Below are positions 35,769-47,230 of a stretch of DNA of 64,000 nucleotides, piece by piece. The first letter of the stretch is position 1; each line of letters opens with the position of its first letter. Location of the stretch: assembly GCF_017562075.2 (NCBI RefSeq), contig NC_054082.1:43671797-43735796 (forward strand). The letters run 5' to 3'. The notes beneath the pieces are model-generated. The model was not told where the DNA came from. It saw only the letters and a program-made list of their open reading frames with translations, and made no database searches. Source of the stretch: Anopheles merus. Its lineage: Eukaryota; Arthropoda; Insecta; Diptera; Culicidae. A program made the translations under genes and the position numbers.

Positions 35769-37922
35769 AATGTTGCCGATCAACAATTACTCTACGAATG
35801 ACCGAGCTCGGAAGGGCTCGATATTGCATAAGGGTAAGCCTTTCCTTCACTGCACTGCACTTGTGCTTGCCGCGTTACCGTCACAGACTATTCGAAACCC
35901 GTCCGGAATGCGTACGATCCGTCGTTAGGTGTACACTCTCTACACGTTTGCGATCATTTCTATCGAGCCTCTTATCGGATGCGTGGTCGCGATACGATAC
36001 GTTTCCAGTCTGGCCGCAGTCTGCACGGCGCTTGCAAAGAAGTGAACCGTTGCCACCAACCTGCCGCACGGTACTGAGCAAGGCGCTGGTAATGCTGCTC
36101 CGAGCCAAGGCCTCACGCGCACGCTGCTCTTGAACGACGGACGTGCGCACGGTTTCCATTTCCCTCCTGAGGTGATCTGAGACGGTTTCCCCACCCGAGC
36201 GGATTAAGAGGAGCAAGTAAAAACTACCCTCTGCCCTACTCCCAGCTGCCTCTGAGATGCACTTGCTGACTAGACTCATGCACTTTCATGCGCTTTCCGT
36301 GTAAACATGAATTTTGGGGTTTTTTTTAAGTTGTGCGTTGTCTTACTTTTTTCAACACTTGCCATCAGGATGCCACCTGAATACTAATCGGCGGCACGCT
36401 AACTTCCGTTAGAGAGCGCTGCTACGATTTCGCTAAGTTCACTCACGTTTGACCTTCGGCATTAACCGTATTGGGTATTATTGAATTTGAAATTCCCGCT
36501 AGAAAGGCCTTCCTTGGGACCAAAAGCCCGGAAGTCCCGCCGATCCACGTAGGCGCCCGCCGTATGGTTCGGAAGACATTTCCTGAACCAATTCTAATTC
36601 ATTCAACGTTAGCAGCAATAAATCTGTCCAGCTGGTGTGTCCCGGCGCCAAAGAAATTCGCACCAGCAGGTGCCCAGGGCACGTGGCAGCCGGGCTGCCG
36701 CAACTCGCCAGGCGCATGCTCTTGTTACAAAATTATAATCGCCATCGGTCGCGAGAGGAAACGTGCACATGAAAATCGTAAGTTATCCAATTACCCGCCC
36801 GTCTCCAAATCAAACATCAAACCGCCCTCCTCATAATGCTCATAATGGCGCTAGTTCCGCTTCACCTGGAACTTCACGGGTTTGTAACGCGTGTGCGTGT
36901 GTGTGTTTGTGGAGTTTGAAGTCAACGCTGGCTCGGCTGCTAAATCATACGCTCGAGACACGGGGTACTCGGTCTCCATCTACCAAACCGTGATTGCGGA
37001 AAGAGCGCCAACGAGTACTGCGGCATTTTCTTGGGTCGCCAGCAGCGTTTCGCGGAAAACTCGTTCATCTTCGCTGCACGATGGTGGGGAGTTGGACGCG
37101 CACCTGACCCCCCGCGCTTCTTGTTTTGCGTGCCGTCCTGCTGTCGCCGTTGTTCCGGCAGCATCTCTCGCGCCGGGTCGTGCCTATAAACCAGCAACCG
37201 TCTCGTCTTTGTTTGTCTTGATTTGGCCCACTCCTGGTCGCGCACTGCTGTTGCGTAATGGGCTTAATTCGAATTAAACCGGCGTGCGCCAACCAGTTTC
37301 CATGCGTTTTGCGTTCCCTTTCGGGTGTGCTTGCTCTTTTTTCTCCCCTTCATTCACGGCTATCATATTCGCATGGAGGGAAAAGTTGCCCCACTAATCG
37401 TTGCTTGAACGTTCGTGAGTGTACATCACGGTTTTCGGACGAATGGAGTGCAGATGCACGACAGCGGCGAGGGGCCAGGAAATATACTGTTGCTGTGAGT
37501 GTACGGGAACTGGTTTTTTTTTGTATCTGCGTAAGGTTAGCGTGAGGCTGTGCAAATATAGGTTGATAGTGCGAAATGTACAAGTTTCAGTTCGCGGGCT
37601 CCATTTAATAAATTGTCCGTCTAATAGCTGTTTGAATGGCTGCGCACGGCGTGAGCTAATCTTGTCGGTTAATTGAAATTGACACATTATCACAACAAGC
37701 AAACGAGAGTGTTTTAAGACGATTGAGGATCTGGTTGACTTCGAAAGCATGTCGCAAATGTTACCCAAAAATACTTAAACATCATAACGACTAATCAAAA
37801 AGCATGTCTAATGCAACAAACTTAAAAAAACCAGTCATTTCGGTTTAAGGTATTTTATTGATTAGAATATTGAAATTCATGTCGAGACACAGCGCACCCC
37901 CCGTTCCCGCTTCCCCCATTGA
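35769..37922. promoter_or_regulatory. Upstream region of PLA2 and 3' flank of Brd8
   Basis: About 2.1 kb without a supported exon. It must hold the PLA2 promoter at its left side. At its right side, minus-strand AATAAAA (read as TTTTATT near 37853) lies about 65 bp past the Brd8 stop and is a good polyadenylation signal for Brd8. Open frames in between (for example 35881-36279 minus, 36940-37245 minus) show no codon bias or family resemblance. Confidence 0.5.
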
Positions 37923-40873
37923 TTAGCTTCTTCCGGCGGACGAGTTTCGCGTCGTGTTTTTTCGCGAGCTACGCTTGTGCGTGCTTCGGTCGCTGTCCCG
38001 GTCCTTCATTGCTTTCGGGTCCATCCCCGTCTCGATAATGGAATTGCTTTCCCGCATCAGCAGGCTGGCCGCAGCCGGCGAACAGAGATCATTCCGATTC
38101 AGCATGATCGCATTGGTGCACATGAGCAGTAAGTCGCGCTGAAACTCGGCCGTCGTCCGAATGTTCCCGTTCTCGATGTTGCGCTTGATCTGGGGCAAAT
38201 CCATCGGCCGATAGATCAGGTGAGCCGTTTGATCCTCTGGCAGTGGTTTCTGGAACGCAGCCGCGTTCTTCGACGACGCGATCTTCGAGTAAACCGCCAG
38301 TATTGACTTCTTCCACACCCGGTAGTCCCGATCCTCGCTCGAGGCGGGCGAACCCGGTATGGAGTCCATCACCGGCGTGGACGAGTAGCTTCGTTTCATT
38401 TTCTCGTTCGGCTCATCGTCCTGCACCACGAACGGGCTTTCCGAGCGATCGCGATCGCGCAGCTTCCGCAGCGAACGGCCCTCTGTTTCCTCGCTTCGCG
38501 AATGACCCGCCAGGTCGTCGCGCAGCTTCTGTGCCTCGTCGGCCAGCCGGCGCCGCGAATAGTCGCGCTTCGCCTTGCCGATCTTCATCTCGATCAGTGA
38601 ATCGTCATCGGTATCCGTCACCGTCAGCACGGGATCATCAGCGGGTGGTTTTTTCACCGGAGGCTCCACTTCTTTCACCTCCTCCGGTTCCTCGATCGTT
38701 TCCTGCGCATCGACAAACACCTCATCCTCCGATACGTGCTTCTCCTCTTTGGCCTTCCTGGTCGACAGCTGGACGATCGGTTCCTCGTCGTCCTTAAAGT
38801 CGTACTCGGCGGCAAGCTTTTCCATCGCTTCCTTCTTTGCCTTCGCCTCATCGGTGCATGGGGAGCTGGGTTCAACTTTCACTGCTTCCGATTTCACATC
38901 CTTCGGCAAAGCATTCGTTTCCAGCGGCGTGTGCTTTTCTGGCTCTGCCGCAGCTGGCAACGGTTTACTAGCCACCGGTTCGGTGTCCTCTTTCGAAGAT
39001 ACTTTATCATGACTCGCGGGCGCACTTTCCGACGTAACTTCCAGCGATGCTAGCGGTTTGTCGTCGGAATCTTCATCCTCCTCCATCGCTGTGGGTCCAT
39101 TGTTCGGGCTCACCCTACCGTCTCGCTCCTCAAACTCTTCCTCTTCCTTGGCAGAATCTGACACGACGATCACACTTTCCGGCTGCTCTTGGCCGCTCGA
39201 CTCCTCGCCGGTGTCTTTGTTGTCGTCACTGGATGGATCATTCGTCGCGGGAGAATTACTGGTGCTGTCCTCGATGGGAATTATTTCCACCTTAGCGTCG
39301 CTCGCCTCTTGACTCACTTGCTCATTCGCGGGCTGTGCAACAGTCGACTGCTGATCGACAGTTAACTTTTCGCTCGAAACTGTATCTTTCACATCCCCAT
39401 TCGTGCCTTCCTCCTTTGGCTCACTTTTACTGGTTTCCAGCACTGGCGGTGGTGGTGGTGGTGCTGCTGCTGCTGCCGCTGCTGCTGCTGCCGCTGTTGC
39501 TACTGGCACTGCTACCACAGGAGTGGCGGATGAAGCGATTGTTGGTGGAGATTTAGGACGTTCCACCGAGGGTGCCTCGTTTTTTGAAGCCGTTTCAGCA
39601 ACATTTTCCTCCACCATTTCCGCCATCGACACGTCTTCCGTGTCCGCCATCAGTCCGATGTCCTTATCCTTCAAGTTGTCTTCCTCCATGATTGAATCGA
39701 CTACATTCTTCAGATCGACGTCCTCCAGTATCATGCCACTCTCTTCATTTAAAATCTCATCCAAATCGTCCGGAATCAGATCTTCCAACACGTCCATCAG
39801 ATCCTTCGCGGGATCTGCGTTGTCTTCGCTGTCCATCTCTGTGAAGAGCGCTTCGGACTTTGGGCCGCTTGACTCGTCCGTTTTAGATGCTGTGGCACCT
39901 TCCATATTGCTGCCATCTTCCTTATTTTCTAATTTTATCGTCTGCGGTTCTTTTCCATCGAACATGTTTGTGGATGCGGCGATAGCTTCCTGCTTGATGG
40001 TAACACCAAGCTGCGCATCCAGCTCAATCCCGCTAAGTGATCCAGCAGCACTGGCTGCCGTTGAGGAAGTCGCTTTGACGGAGCTTCCCGTACCACCTGT
40101 AAGCAGATTTGTGATGGTTGGCGATGCCACCGTCCGTTGTCCCGTGGATGGCGAATTTGCCGATACACCGGAACCCCTTGCCTCGCCGGATGTTTTCAGC
40201 AGAGATGTTAGCAAAGGAGAAGTGCCGGACTTACATGACCTTGACTGTCCTCGTCGGTTTCGTCCTTAATTTTTATCGGTGGCGTGGGTGCTTTAGTAGC
40301 TGTCGGCGAGTTCGGGTACATCGGACGCCACTGACGCTCGAGCTCGAGCTTCTTCTCCTCCCGCTCCTTCAGCCATTGGGCGTGCTGTATCTGTTCCTTC
40401 TCCTTCTGTGCCTTTTCCTGCTCGATCTGTTTCCACATTTCGCGCAACTTTTTCTCATCCGTAACACCGCTCTGTATCAGTATGATGTCCTCCTTCACCT
40501 TGATGTACTGCTGCGTTTCCTCCTGGATCGTTTTCTTCAGCTCGATTATGCGCTCCTGCGTTAACTTCCGGAGGATGGATTCGCCCGGCGTTTCGACCGC
40601 CGCAACGCCGTCCCGCTCGGAAGCGGTCCGTTTCTTTCGCTTCGGCGTTTCGACATTCTCCAGCAGCTTGCCGTACTGGGCGGCACAGGACTTCTGCGCA
40701 AACCAATCGTTCGGTCGGTTCGCACCGCACAGCATCTTCAGCGACCGGCTCACCGACATCCAGTTCTGGTCGCCGCTACACGCAACCGACGAGGCGAGGC
40801 AGAGTTTCTCCCTAGTCGACCACTTATCCAGCGGCACCCGCTTCATCTGAAGCCGCTCTTGTATCGAACTCAT
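37923..40873 (-). CDS. Brd8 homolog, Tip60/NuA4 bromodomain subunit (frame broken once)
   Basis: BRD8 is a subunit of the Tip60/NuA4 histone acetyltransferase complex in the nucleus. The N-terminal half (ATG at 40873, just after an acceptor cttctttgcag, so a 5' UTR intron is likely) carries the diagnostic BRD8 block WSTREKLCLASSVACSGDQN followed by SVSRSLKML and NDWFAQKSCAAQYGKLLE, then a Lys/Glu-rich coiled coil. The second part has the BRD8 motifs SPLLTSLLK and SPTITNLLTGG. It then runs into a long acidic Ser/Glu/Asp-rich region with a poly-Ala/poly-Pro stretch, and ends in a bromodomain (about 38060-38330: VWKKSILAVYSKI, YRPMDLPQIKRNIENG, TTAEFQRDLLLMCTNAIMLN). The two halves are in different frames. 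The switch must fall around 40215-40255, with no room for a normal intron before the conserved SPLL motif. A strong GTAAGT donor at about 40238 could splice out 53 nt, but that would remove the motif. A missing base in the assembly is the simplest explanation. Expected product is about 985 residues. Confidence 0.93.
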
Positions 40874-41251
40874 GGCTGCAAAGAAGAGCGATTGTTGTAA
40901 GCTTTTCGGACACTTGCGGCCATCCGCGCTGTTACATTTCACTCACTTCCGTCCGCTATTTCGCTCTGGCACAGGCAAGTTCGTTCTTCCACCGTAGTAC
41001 CTGCACTATTCTAACATTTTACAAGCACTATCGAATACGAAATAATGGCCCTTAAATGCTAATTTCACCCAAAACATAGGTAAATAGCAATACAAAAACT
41101 ATTTCTGTAGCCCGACGCCGCAAAACGTAAACAAGAGAACGCGCTGGGCAAAGCGATGGAAGAAATTATTACCTTTCGCTCATTTTCTCAGGCCTTCTCC
41201 CTTCGCCCTACAGCAAATCTGTCAGCAGCTCGTCGAGCTACCCGTCCCTGG
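40874..41251. promoter_or_regulatory. 5' UTR and promoter region of Brd8
   Basis: Non-coding. The first 15-20 bp upstream of the ATG (minus strand) end a pyrimidine-rich acceptor, so a 5' UTR intron begins here. No TATA box is apparent. The left edge of a transposon-like element lies at 41252. Confidence 0.45.
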
Positions 41252-41628
41252 CAGAGTGACCAGAAATACCGATTTATCTGTATTCCTACCGATTTTTTGT
41301 ATGCCTACCGATTCACAGATGACCACCCTAAACTAACGGAAATTTCATTTATCCTACCGAAAATCACAGAATTTCTCATAATTCTGACCGAAAAGTCATA
41401 AAACCATTTACCAAATGATTTAAAAGCTGTAAACTCCATCTGAAACATGGAAATCATCAGCGACCAGAACCAGAAGTTCAACACTGACAACTAAGGCCCG
41501 TGTCTGTACATTATGAGATGCGATGAAAATGGACGTGCTGGTAATACAAATGGAAACGCCTACCGAAAACTACCGATAAAATGTTGACGCTCCTACCGAA
41601 AACCGCCAATAAAAATCTGGCCACACTG
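41252..41628. mobile_element. MITE-like element with imperfect TIRs and TACCGA repeats
   Basis: The left end reads CAGAGTGACCAGAAATACCG. The right end, read on the minus strand, is CAGTGTGGCCAGATTTTTA, so about 11 of the first 13 bases match as terminal inverted repeats. The 377-bp interior is AT-rich and has many copies of TACCGA(AAA) in both halves (for example at 41265, 41285, 41305, 41357, 41561, 41571 and 41593). There is no transposase frame, so it would be non-autonomous. I could not identify a clear target-site duplication. Placement is directly upstream of Brd8. Confidence 0.55.
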
Positions 41629-41743
41629 GCGTCATATAGCTGCTCGACAAATCCGTCATTTGAACAGAACCGTCCAATAGAGGACGCTACGATGAAAATT
41701 ACGTACAGGTAAACCCCGAGATACGCGGTCTCACATAACAAAA

Positions 41744-42115
41744 TCTTTGATCGCAAGGATCTTGGTCGCCCAATTTTTCTGTCGCAAACTTATTGGTCGC
41801 AAACTTCTTGGTCGCAAACTTCTTGTTCGCAAACTTCTTGTTAGCAAACTTCTTGGCCGCAACATCTTGTTCGCCTAATTCTTGGTCGCAAACTTCTTGT
41901 TCGCATAATTCCACTCAAAACATTTTGGGCCAAACATTTTTGTCGCAAACATTTTGGTCGCAAACTTCTTGGTCGCCAATTCAATGGTTGCCATATCCTT
42001 GGTTTCAAACTTCTTGGTCGCAAACTTCTTGTTTGCAAAATTCTTGATCGCAAACTTCTTGGTCGCAAACTTCTTGATCGCAAACTTCTTGGTCGCAAAA
42101 TATCTGGTTTCAAAA
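41744..42115. repeat. 15-bp minisatellite, about 24 degenerate copies
   Basis: The unit is TTCTTGGTCGCAAAC, read on the + strand. Near-perfect copies occur at 41788-41865 and 42000-42100, with diverged copies between. Because the period is five codons, several frames stay open on both strands and read as five-residue repeats (FLVAN on +, KKFAT on -). I treat these as consequences of the repeat, since no start, splice or codon context supports a gene. Confidence 0.9.
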
Positions 42116-43004
42116 GGGTTTTGCTACCCAGAATTTTGCGAAAATAAGTTCTAGTGTATTTCGGAGACACTATACGTTTGCGTGGCTTACGTTTGAATAA
42201 TTTAATATTTTTTCGGATTTATGCTGCAAGCCACACAAATAAAAATAGAAAGCAACATTCGGTTCATTTTATATAGACTTATATTTTTCGCTGGCTGTAG
42301 CGCAAATGTATATGGATATAATGGCTCAATACCACTTTTTAAGCGGCGTTGTTCTAAATTGCCCCTCATATGCATCCTGGGCCGTTTCACATTGGTTACG
42401 CACATATCTCTCATATGCATGTAGGTTGGTATATTTGTTGGGTTGTTTTGTTTACTCAGATACTTGCGTTGGTTCAGTATAATGTATAAAAAAGGCTAAA
42501 AAGTAAAAAAGACACCTCAGAGCTAACTGTATGCGATTTATACAAAAAAAAAGTTCGGGCTGCATTACGTACAAATGTATACCGTTTAACGACATTTTGG
42601 TAGAGGTGCTGGTTGCTTCCCAACCTATGGCAGAGTTGTGGGTGGGAAGGAGTAATCCATTGCTACCAATAATTTTCGTTTCCTACCGTTTTCCCTTCTT
42701 GTCGCGCATTGTCCTCGCAAACGGTGTAGGAATATGCACACAACGCACACAGCACAATTACCCTGTTTGCTGGTGGTCTGCTTGTTTCTTTTCTCGTTCG
42801 ATTTCTATCACTTATTTACACATATGGTCTTTTCTGTAAGTTCTCCACCAAATGCTTCACTCTGTGTTAGTGAATACACCTTCCGATTACATCTCTATTC
42901 CTGTTGTTGTTCCTATTTACAAACCACACTATTTAAAATGGTTCCTTTTAACTTTGTTCTCTCTCTCTCTCTCCCCTCTCTCTATCTATCTATCTCTCTT
43001 CTCT

Positions 43005-43051
<47 letters not shown>

Positions 43052-44160
43052 CACTCTCTCTTTCTCTCACGCAACGGCACATGTTTTCCGTATTTCCTCC
43101 CGTTTTTGGGAGTGGTAATTTTTACCCAGCCGGCATTTCCTACTATTTCCACAGTATCACAGATTAATTGTCCTCGGTTAAGAAAGTTCTCGGAGCCTTT
43201 AAACAATAGAGAAAATAAAATGAAGAGTGTGCATTAAAAAATCATGTTTGATCTAACTGGAGCGCATTAAAAATGTAAAGGACTAGGTGGTGCTGGTGGT
43301 TAGGTTGGTGGCGGAGGCGGTGCTGGTGATGGTGGTGTTCGAACACAACAAAAAAATCCCTATCGAATGATCTTCTTCATCTGCCTGTCTGTTACCAATA
43401 TGAACGATGATCGTTATGATGGTTGAGGTCATTCGGTGTCTCTACGTCTAAGTAAACGTACGAACAAATCATGGTCGTAGTTACAGTTTTGGAATAATCT
43501 ACGATCGTATCAGAATTGTATGCAGTTTGTGTAATCTCTTATTCCTCACTGAGGGAAAAACCAGACCTGTCAAGATTAATCAAATTGTCCTTGCTTCCCG
43601 TACTTGGTTCAGCATTTTGCAGTTTCACGAACTGTATTCACTTTATTGGGTTGTATCGGTACCTTTGGACGCGTGTATTCGTCGTCGACTAACAGCAAAT
43701 TGTACGTACACAGTCCAGCACACAAATAGAGATGGAGACTGTGTTACCTGAGTTTAAATATGTTTGTCCTATGCGGAACTGGATATCTGCCACAGCTACG
43801 TTATTGATTACATTTGTTTTACAATTTTTAACTCACGCCGCTCGTGCAGCACCCTACTACATTCGCATCGCATTGCTATCCTTCTAGGATTTCTCTGGAT
43901 TGATAGTATCGTTTAAGATCTGGGACGGCTTTAAATCTGCCATCCTCTTCCTTAAATCTGCCATCCTAAGCGACTCACGACCGTGCTGTGCACGATCCTA
44001 GAAAAGTTATTATCCTAGTACAGCTAGTAGAATACACGCACACACAAACATACATACATCCTCTACGATCAACATCGACCCATGGAGAACGGCACGAGAA
44101 AATGCAACTTTCTAAGTCGGTGTGCTTTCATGCGCATGTGTGGGTGGGGGTGTGTCTGTC
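42116..44160 (-). other. Probable cwo 3' UTR and flank
   Basis: No supported exon. The region follows the cwo stop on the minus strand and is likely at least partly its 3' UTR. It holds a small tandem duplication of CTTAAATCTGCCATCCT near 43930-43970 and the CT tract at 42957-43050. Confidence 0.4.
42957..43067. repeat. CT/CTAT microsatellite tract
   Basis: About 90-110 bp of CT repeats interrupted by CTAT units, visible directly. It generates spurious Leu/Ser-rich (+) and Arg/Glu-rich (-) frames. Confidence 0.95.
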
Positions 44161-47100
44161 CTAACATCCATTGATGATACCTTCCACCAGTTTTGCCTTC
44201 GTCTGTGAGTTGAGCCCGTTCACGGCCGATGCCTTCAGCAGCAAGCTGCCCCCACTGCCGCCCAGCGTTCCGGGCGTGTAGTTAACGCTAATGCTGATCG
44301 GGTGCAGCGGCGGCATCTGTAGGAAGTTTTGCTCAGCAGATCGATCCCGTTCAGGTAGGGCAAAGAGTTTCGTAGTCCACGTTCAGCGGGATGTAGAAAC
44401 CCTGCGTGTGGCAGGCAAAAATCGGCACCGGATGGTAGGAACTGGGATGGTGGTGATGTTGCTGCTGTTGCTGCTGGTGATGGTGATGTGCAAAGGCGGG
44501 AGTCGCCGTTGGTCCCATTGCTACCACCGCACTTCCGAGCGACGATAGCAGCTCGTGCTTTATCTCGGACGCCGGCAGTGGCGTCACCGATGAGGAGGAC
44601 GACGACGATGACGCTGCCAACGGGTGGCCATTTCTAGCGAGCGCCAGCTTTTTCTCCAGCGGCACGCACTGCTCCGCCGCCCCTTGCTGCTGGTGATGGT
44701 GGTTGTGGTGGTGCGCTCCATTCTCCATCGGACCTGCGGCCGGGGATTCGGCCCCATTTCTGACCGGAGTACTGGGCAGCTTTCGCTTCAGTGACAGTGG
44801 CTCGTCCGTGGACGATGCCACGGTCGACGACTTCCCGGTCAGTGTGCTCGTGCTGGAGGACTTGGAATCGGCCCCGGACATACTGCCACTGCTACCGTTG
44901 GTCAGTGGCGAGGCGCGCAGCGAGTGCGGCTGCTGATGCATATGCTGATCCTCGTGCAGCGACACCGGGCTGCGATCGAAATCGGTTCCGTGCCCATTTT
45001 CGTGCGTGTCCTGCGAAAACCGTTGCTGGATGTAGTTCTTGAACTTGTAGCTGTTGTGGCTGTGCTCGTGCTCCGGCGAAGCGTGCTCCGAGAACTTGCG
45101 CATGCGGATCGTGCGCAGGACGCTCTCGTGCTGGTTGATGTTGTTGTTCGTGTCTTGCTGCAGGCTGGTGCCGGTACCGTTCGGGCACAGCCGGGCCGGC
45201 GGGGACGGTGCGTCGTAGTCCTGCGTCGAGTGGTTGCTGGACGTGTCCAGATGGTGCTGCACGATGCTCGGCGCAGTCGAGGTAATGACGGCAGCCTGCT
45301 GCGGGTTGTTGTTGCTGTGCGTGCTGCTGCTCGTGCTCGTCGCACTGCGGAAGCTCAGATCCTTCACGTCGTGATGGTCGTTGCTGCTGTGCTCGAGATC
45401 CGACGGGCAGGTGAGTATTTCCCGCAGGTGGCCCAGCTGCCCGCTGGCCAGATAGATGGGGCTGCCACCGTTTGCCATCTCCGTGCCGCAACGTGTCTTG
45501 CTCAATTCACCTGCGGGCGAACAAAAACAGGTCACAATCAGCGAACTATATCAAAACACTTACACACGCTTAAACACCTACCCTTCATAATCTCATTGCA
45601 GTGCTCCTTTAGGTGAGCGACCATGCGAAAGCACATCTCCTCGCCCCGCTCGCGCATCATAAACTTGGCCGCCTCGGCCAGACACTCGTTGTACCCGTGG
45701 CGATACTGCTCGGCGCAGGACGACTCCCGGCCGCACTCCTGGCTCTGCAGGTTCTTCAGGTGGCGTATGGCCATCTCGATGATTTCCGTCTTTTCCACCC
45801 GTCCCCGACCTTTGCGCATGTACTGCTGCGGAATGAGTCGCGAAAGGTCGGCCAGGCAGGAGTTCATCCGATCTCGGCGCCGTTTCTCAATGATCCGGTG
45901 CGACAGTGGATCTTGCTGCGGATGGGGAAATGGAACACGATAGACAGCATGGTTAATGTGGTTGTTTTGATTTGGTTCGACATGGTTTTGGATGGATGTT
46001 TTTGTTTGTTTGCATGAGAATTCTATACATAAATTGAATGCAACGATTCTAGCGATTCTAAAATGTATGTTTTGCCAATCAGTCCATGCAATTCAATTCA
46101 CGGCACTAGCAAGGCAGACGGATCAGAACTGAGAACTGTTGTTTTATGCGTTCGCTCAATCCCAAACGGTGTCTGAGTGCATGTGCATGTCCGCCACCGA
46201 ATCGTTATTCATTAATTCGATTGATTCCTCATGTCATGTCACGTGAAATGAAACGCTTGATTTCGTGCCATGAAACGAAGCAGTAGTTTGTTGTTTTACC
46301 AACAGGCAGGGAACGTGAGCGAACGGAACGCGGATGCAGTAATTAGTGCCGTCTGTCCGACCGCAACGAGGTGTGACGCGTGACATCGATTAAGGTTTGA
46401 CGTGTTTCAATTGATAAGACAACGGTGTCGGGTCCGGTGATGTACCGCTAGCATGAACGCTAGCTGACTGATAGCCGAGCTGTACTGCTCCGCGTACCCC
46501 CATTACCATCGATACAGGCGATAGCGCCCGGTAATCAATGCTCCAAAAGACCTCGACTGGAATCTCGTGCCGAGCCGCGGGAGCTACTCTACCGATACTA
46601 AGGGCAGGATGGCAACAGCAGATAATCACGTGTCGTTTCTATTATTTCGTGCACGCTTCTCACGTTTCTAGATCAAGGAAGTTCAACAGCAACATCTATT
46701 TTAAGATTGATGCAGTGGGAGAGGGGATTAGCAGTGTCCTTCTTATTGAGTAGCTAAGTGAAGCCTTGACAAGATGAGCTCGGGGAATTCGATACGAACT
46801 TGGACAAGATATGGATATCGACTACGAATCTTAGTAGTAAACTATATTTAGTTTTTTTACTAATTTTGGAACTGGATAGAGTGCACAGTAAAACTATACG
46901 CAAGATTTAAAATCACATTCTCTGCAATGTTTTCAAGATGCTACGCCCAAGACATTGCGGTATAAAGAGTAATAAAATATGCTATAAAAGATTAAAAAAA
47001 GCACTGGTTGGTAATCTAAGTTGGAATTAAAGCGCGCCATACTAATCACCCTGATCGTAATATGATGAGCGGAAAATGGAACATAAATCTGTCTAGTCTC

Positions 47101-47230
47101 GCCTACCCGTGATGTTTTGCCCCGTCGTCCTGGTGGAAAATCGGCATCATCTTCGCTGTAGGTGGTATTGTTGGCGGAAAAGTTGAGCCCCGGCTCACCG
47201 CAATACGTGTATCCGGGCACACCAGCCTCA
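44161..47230 (-). CDS. clockwork orange, bHLH-Orange circadian repressor (5' end missing, frame broken twice)
   Basis: CWO is a nuclear bHLH-Orange repressor that binds E-boxes and damps CLK/CYC targets in the insect clock. Exons seen are 47230-47107 (partial, enters in phase with one leading base), 45915-45582 and 45510-44161. The first ends GRRGKTSR and joins QDPLSHRIIEKRRRDRMNSC, as in Drosophila CWO. The basic region and helix-loop-helix (CLADLSRLIPQQYMRKGRG, VEKTEIIEMAIRHLKNLQS) are complete, followed by the Orange domain (YRHGYNECLAEAAKFMM, MVAHLKEHCNEIM). The last exon is Ser/His/Gln-rich and keeps the CWO tail motif VPIFACHTQGFYIPLNVDYE. There the frame hits TGA at 44351-44353, but the expected continuation (PYLNGIDLLSKTS, then MPPLHPISISVNYTPG) lies in shifted frames and ends at TAG 44161-44163. 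One missing base near 44357-44368 and another near 44316-44322 would account for this. The start codon exon is not in the piece I can read and must lie further right. Confidence 0.95.
46240..46245. promoter_or_regulatory. Canonical E-box CACGTG in cwo intron
   Basis: Exact CACGTG palindrome, in the intron between the first visible cwo exon and the bHLH exon. In Drosophila, cwo is a CLK/CYC target; function here is inference. Confidence 0.4.
46627..46632. promoter_or_regulatory. Canonical E-box CACGTG in cwo intron
   Basis: Exact CACGTG, 387 bp from the previous one in the same intron. Confidence 0.4.

Noticed and set aside
40185..40238. 53-nt intron in Brd8 using GTAAGT and a GAG acceptor
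   Set aside because: Phase fits and a CTAAC branch point is present, but it would delete the conserved SPLLTSLLK motif, and the GAG acceptor lacks a pyrimidine tract. A missing base fits better.
39403..40269. 288-codon + strand frame opposite Brd8
   Set aside because: Antisense of the acidic Ser-rich Brd8 region. Brd8 is conserved in the minus frame and this is not.
41793..42154. Pentapeptide-repeat-like protein in the minisatellite
   Set aside because: Any 15-bp repeat without stops gives a five-residue repeat. The frame changes in the middle, and no start or splice context exists.
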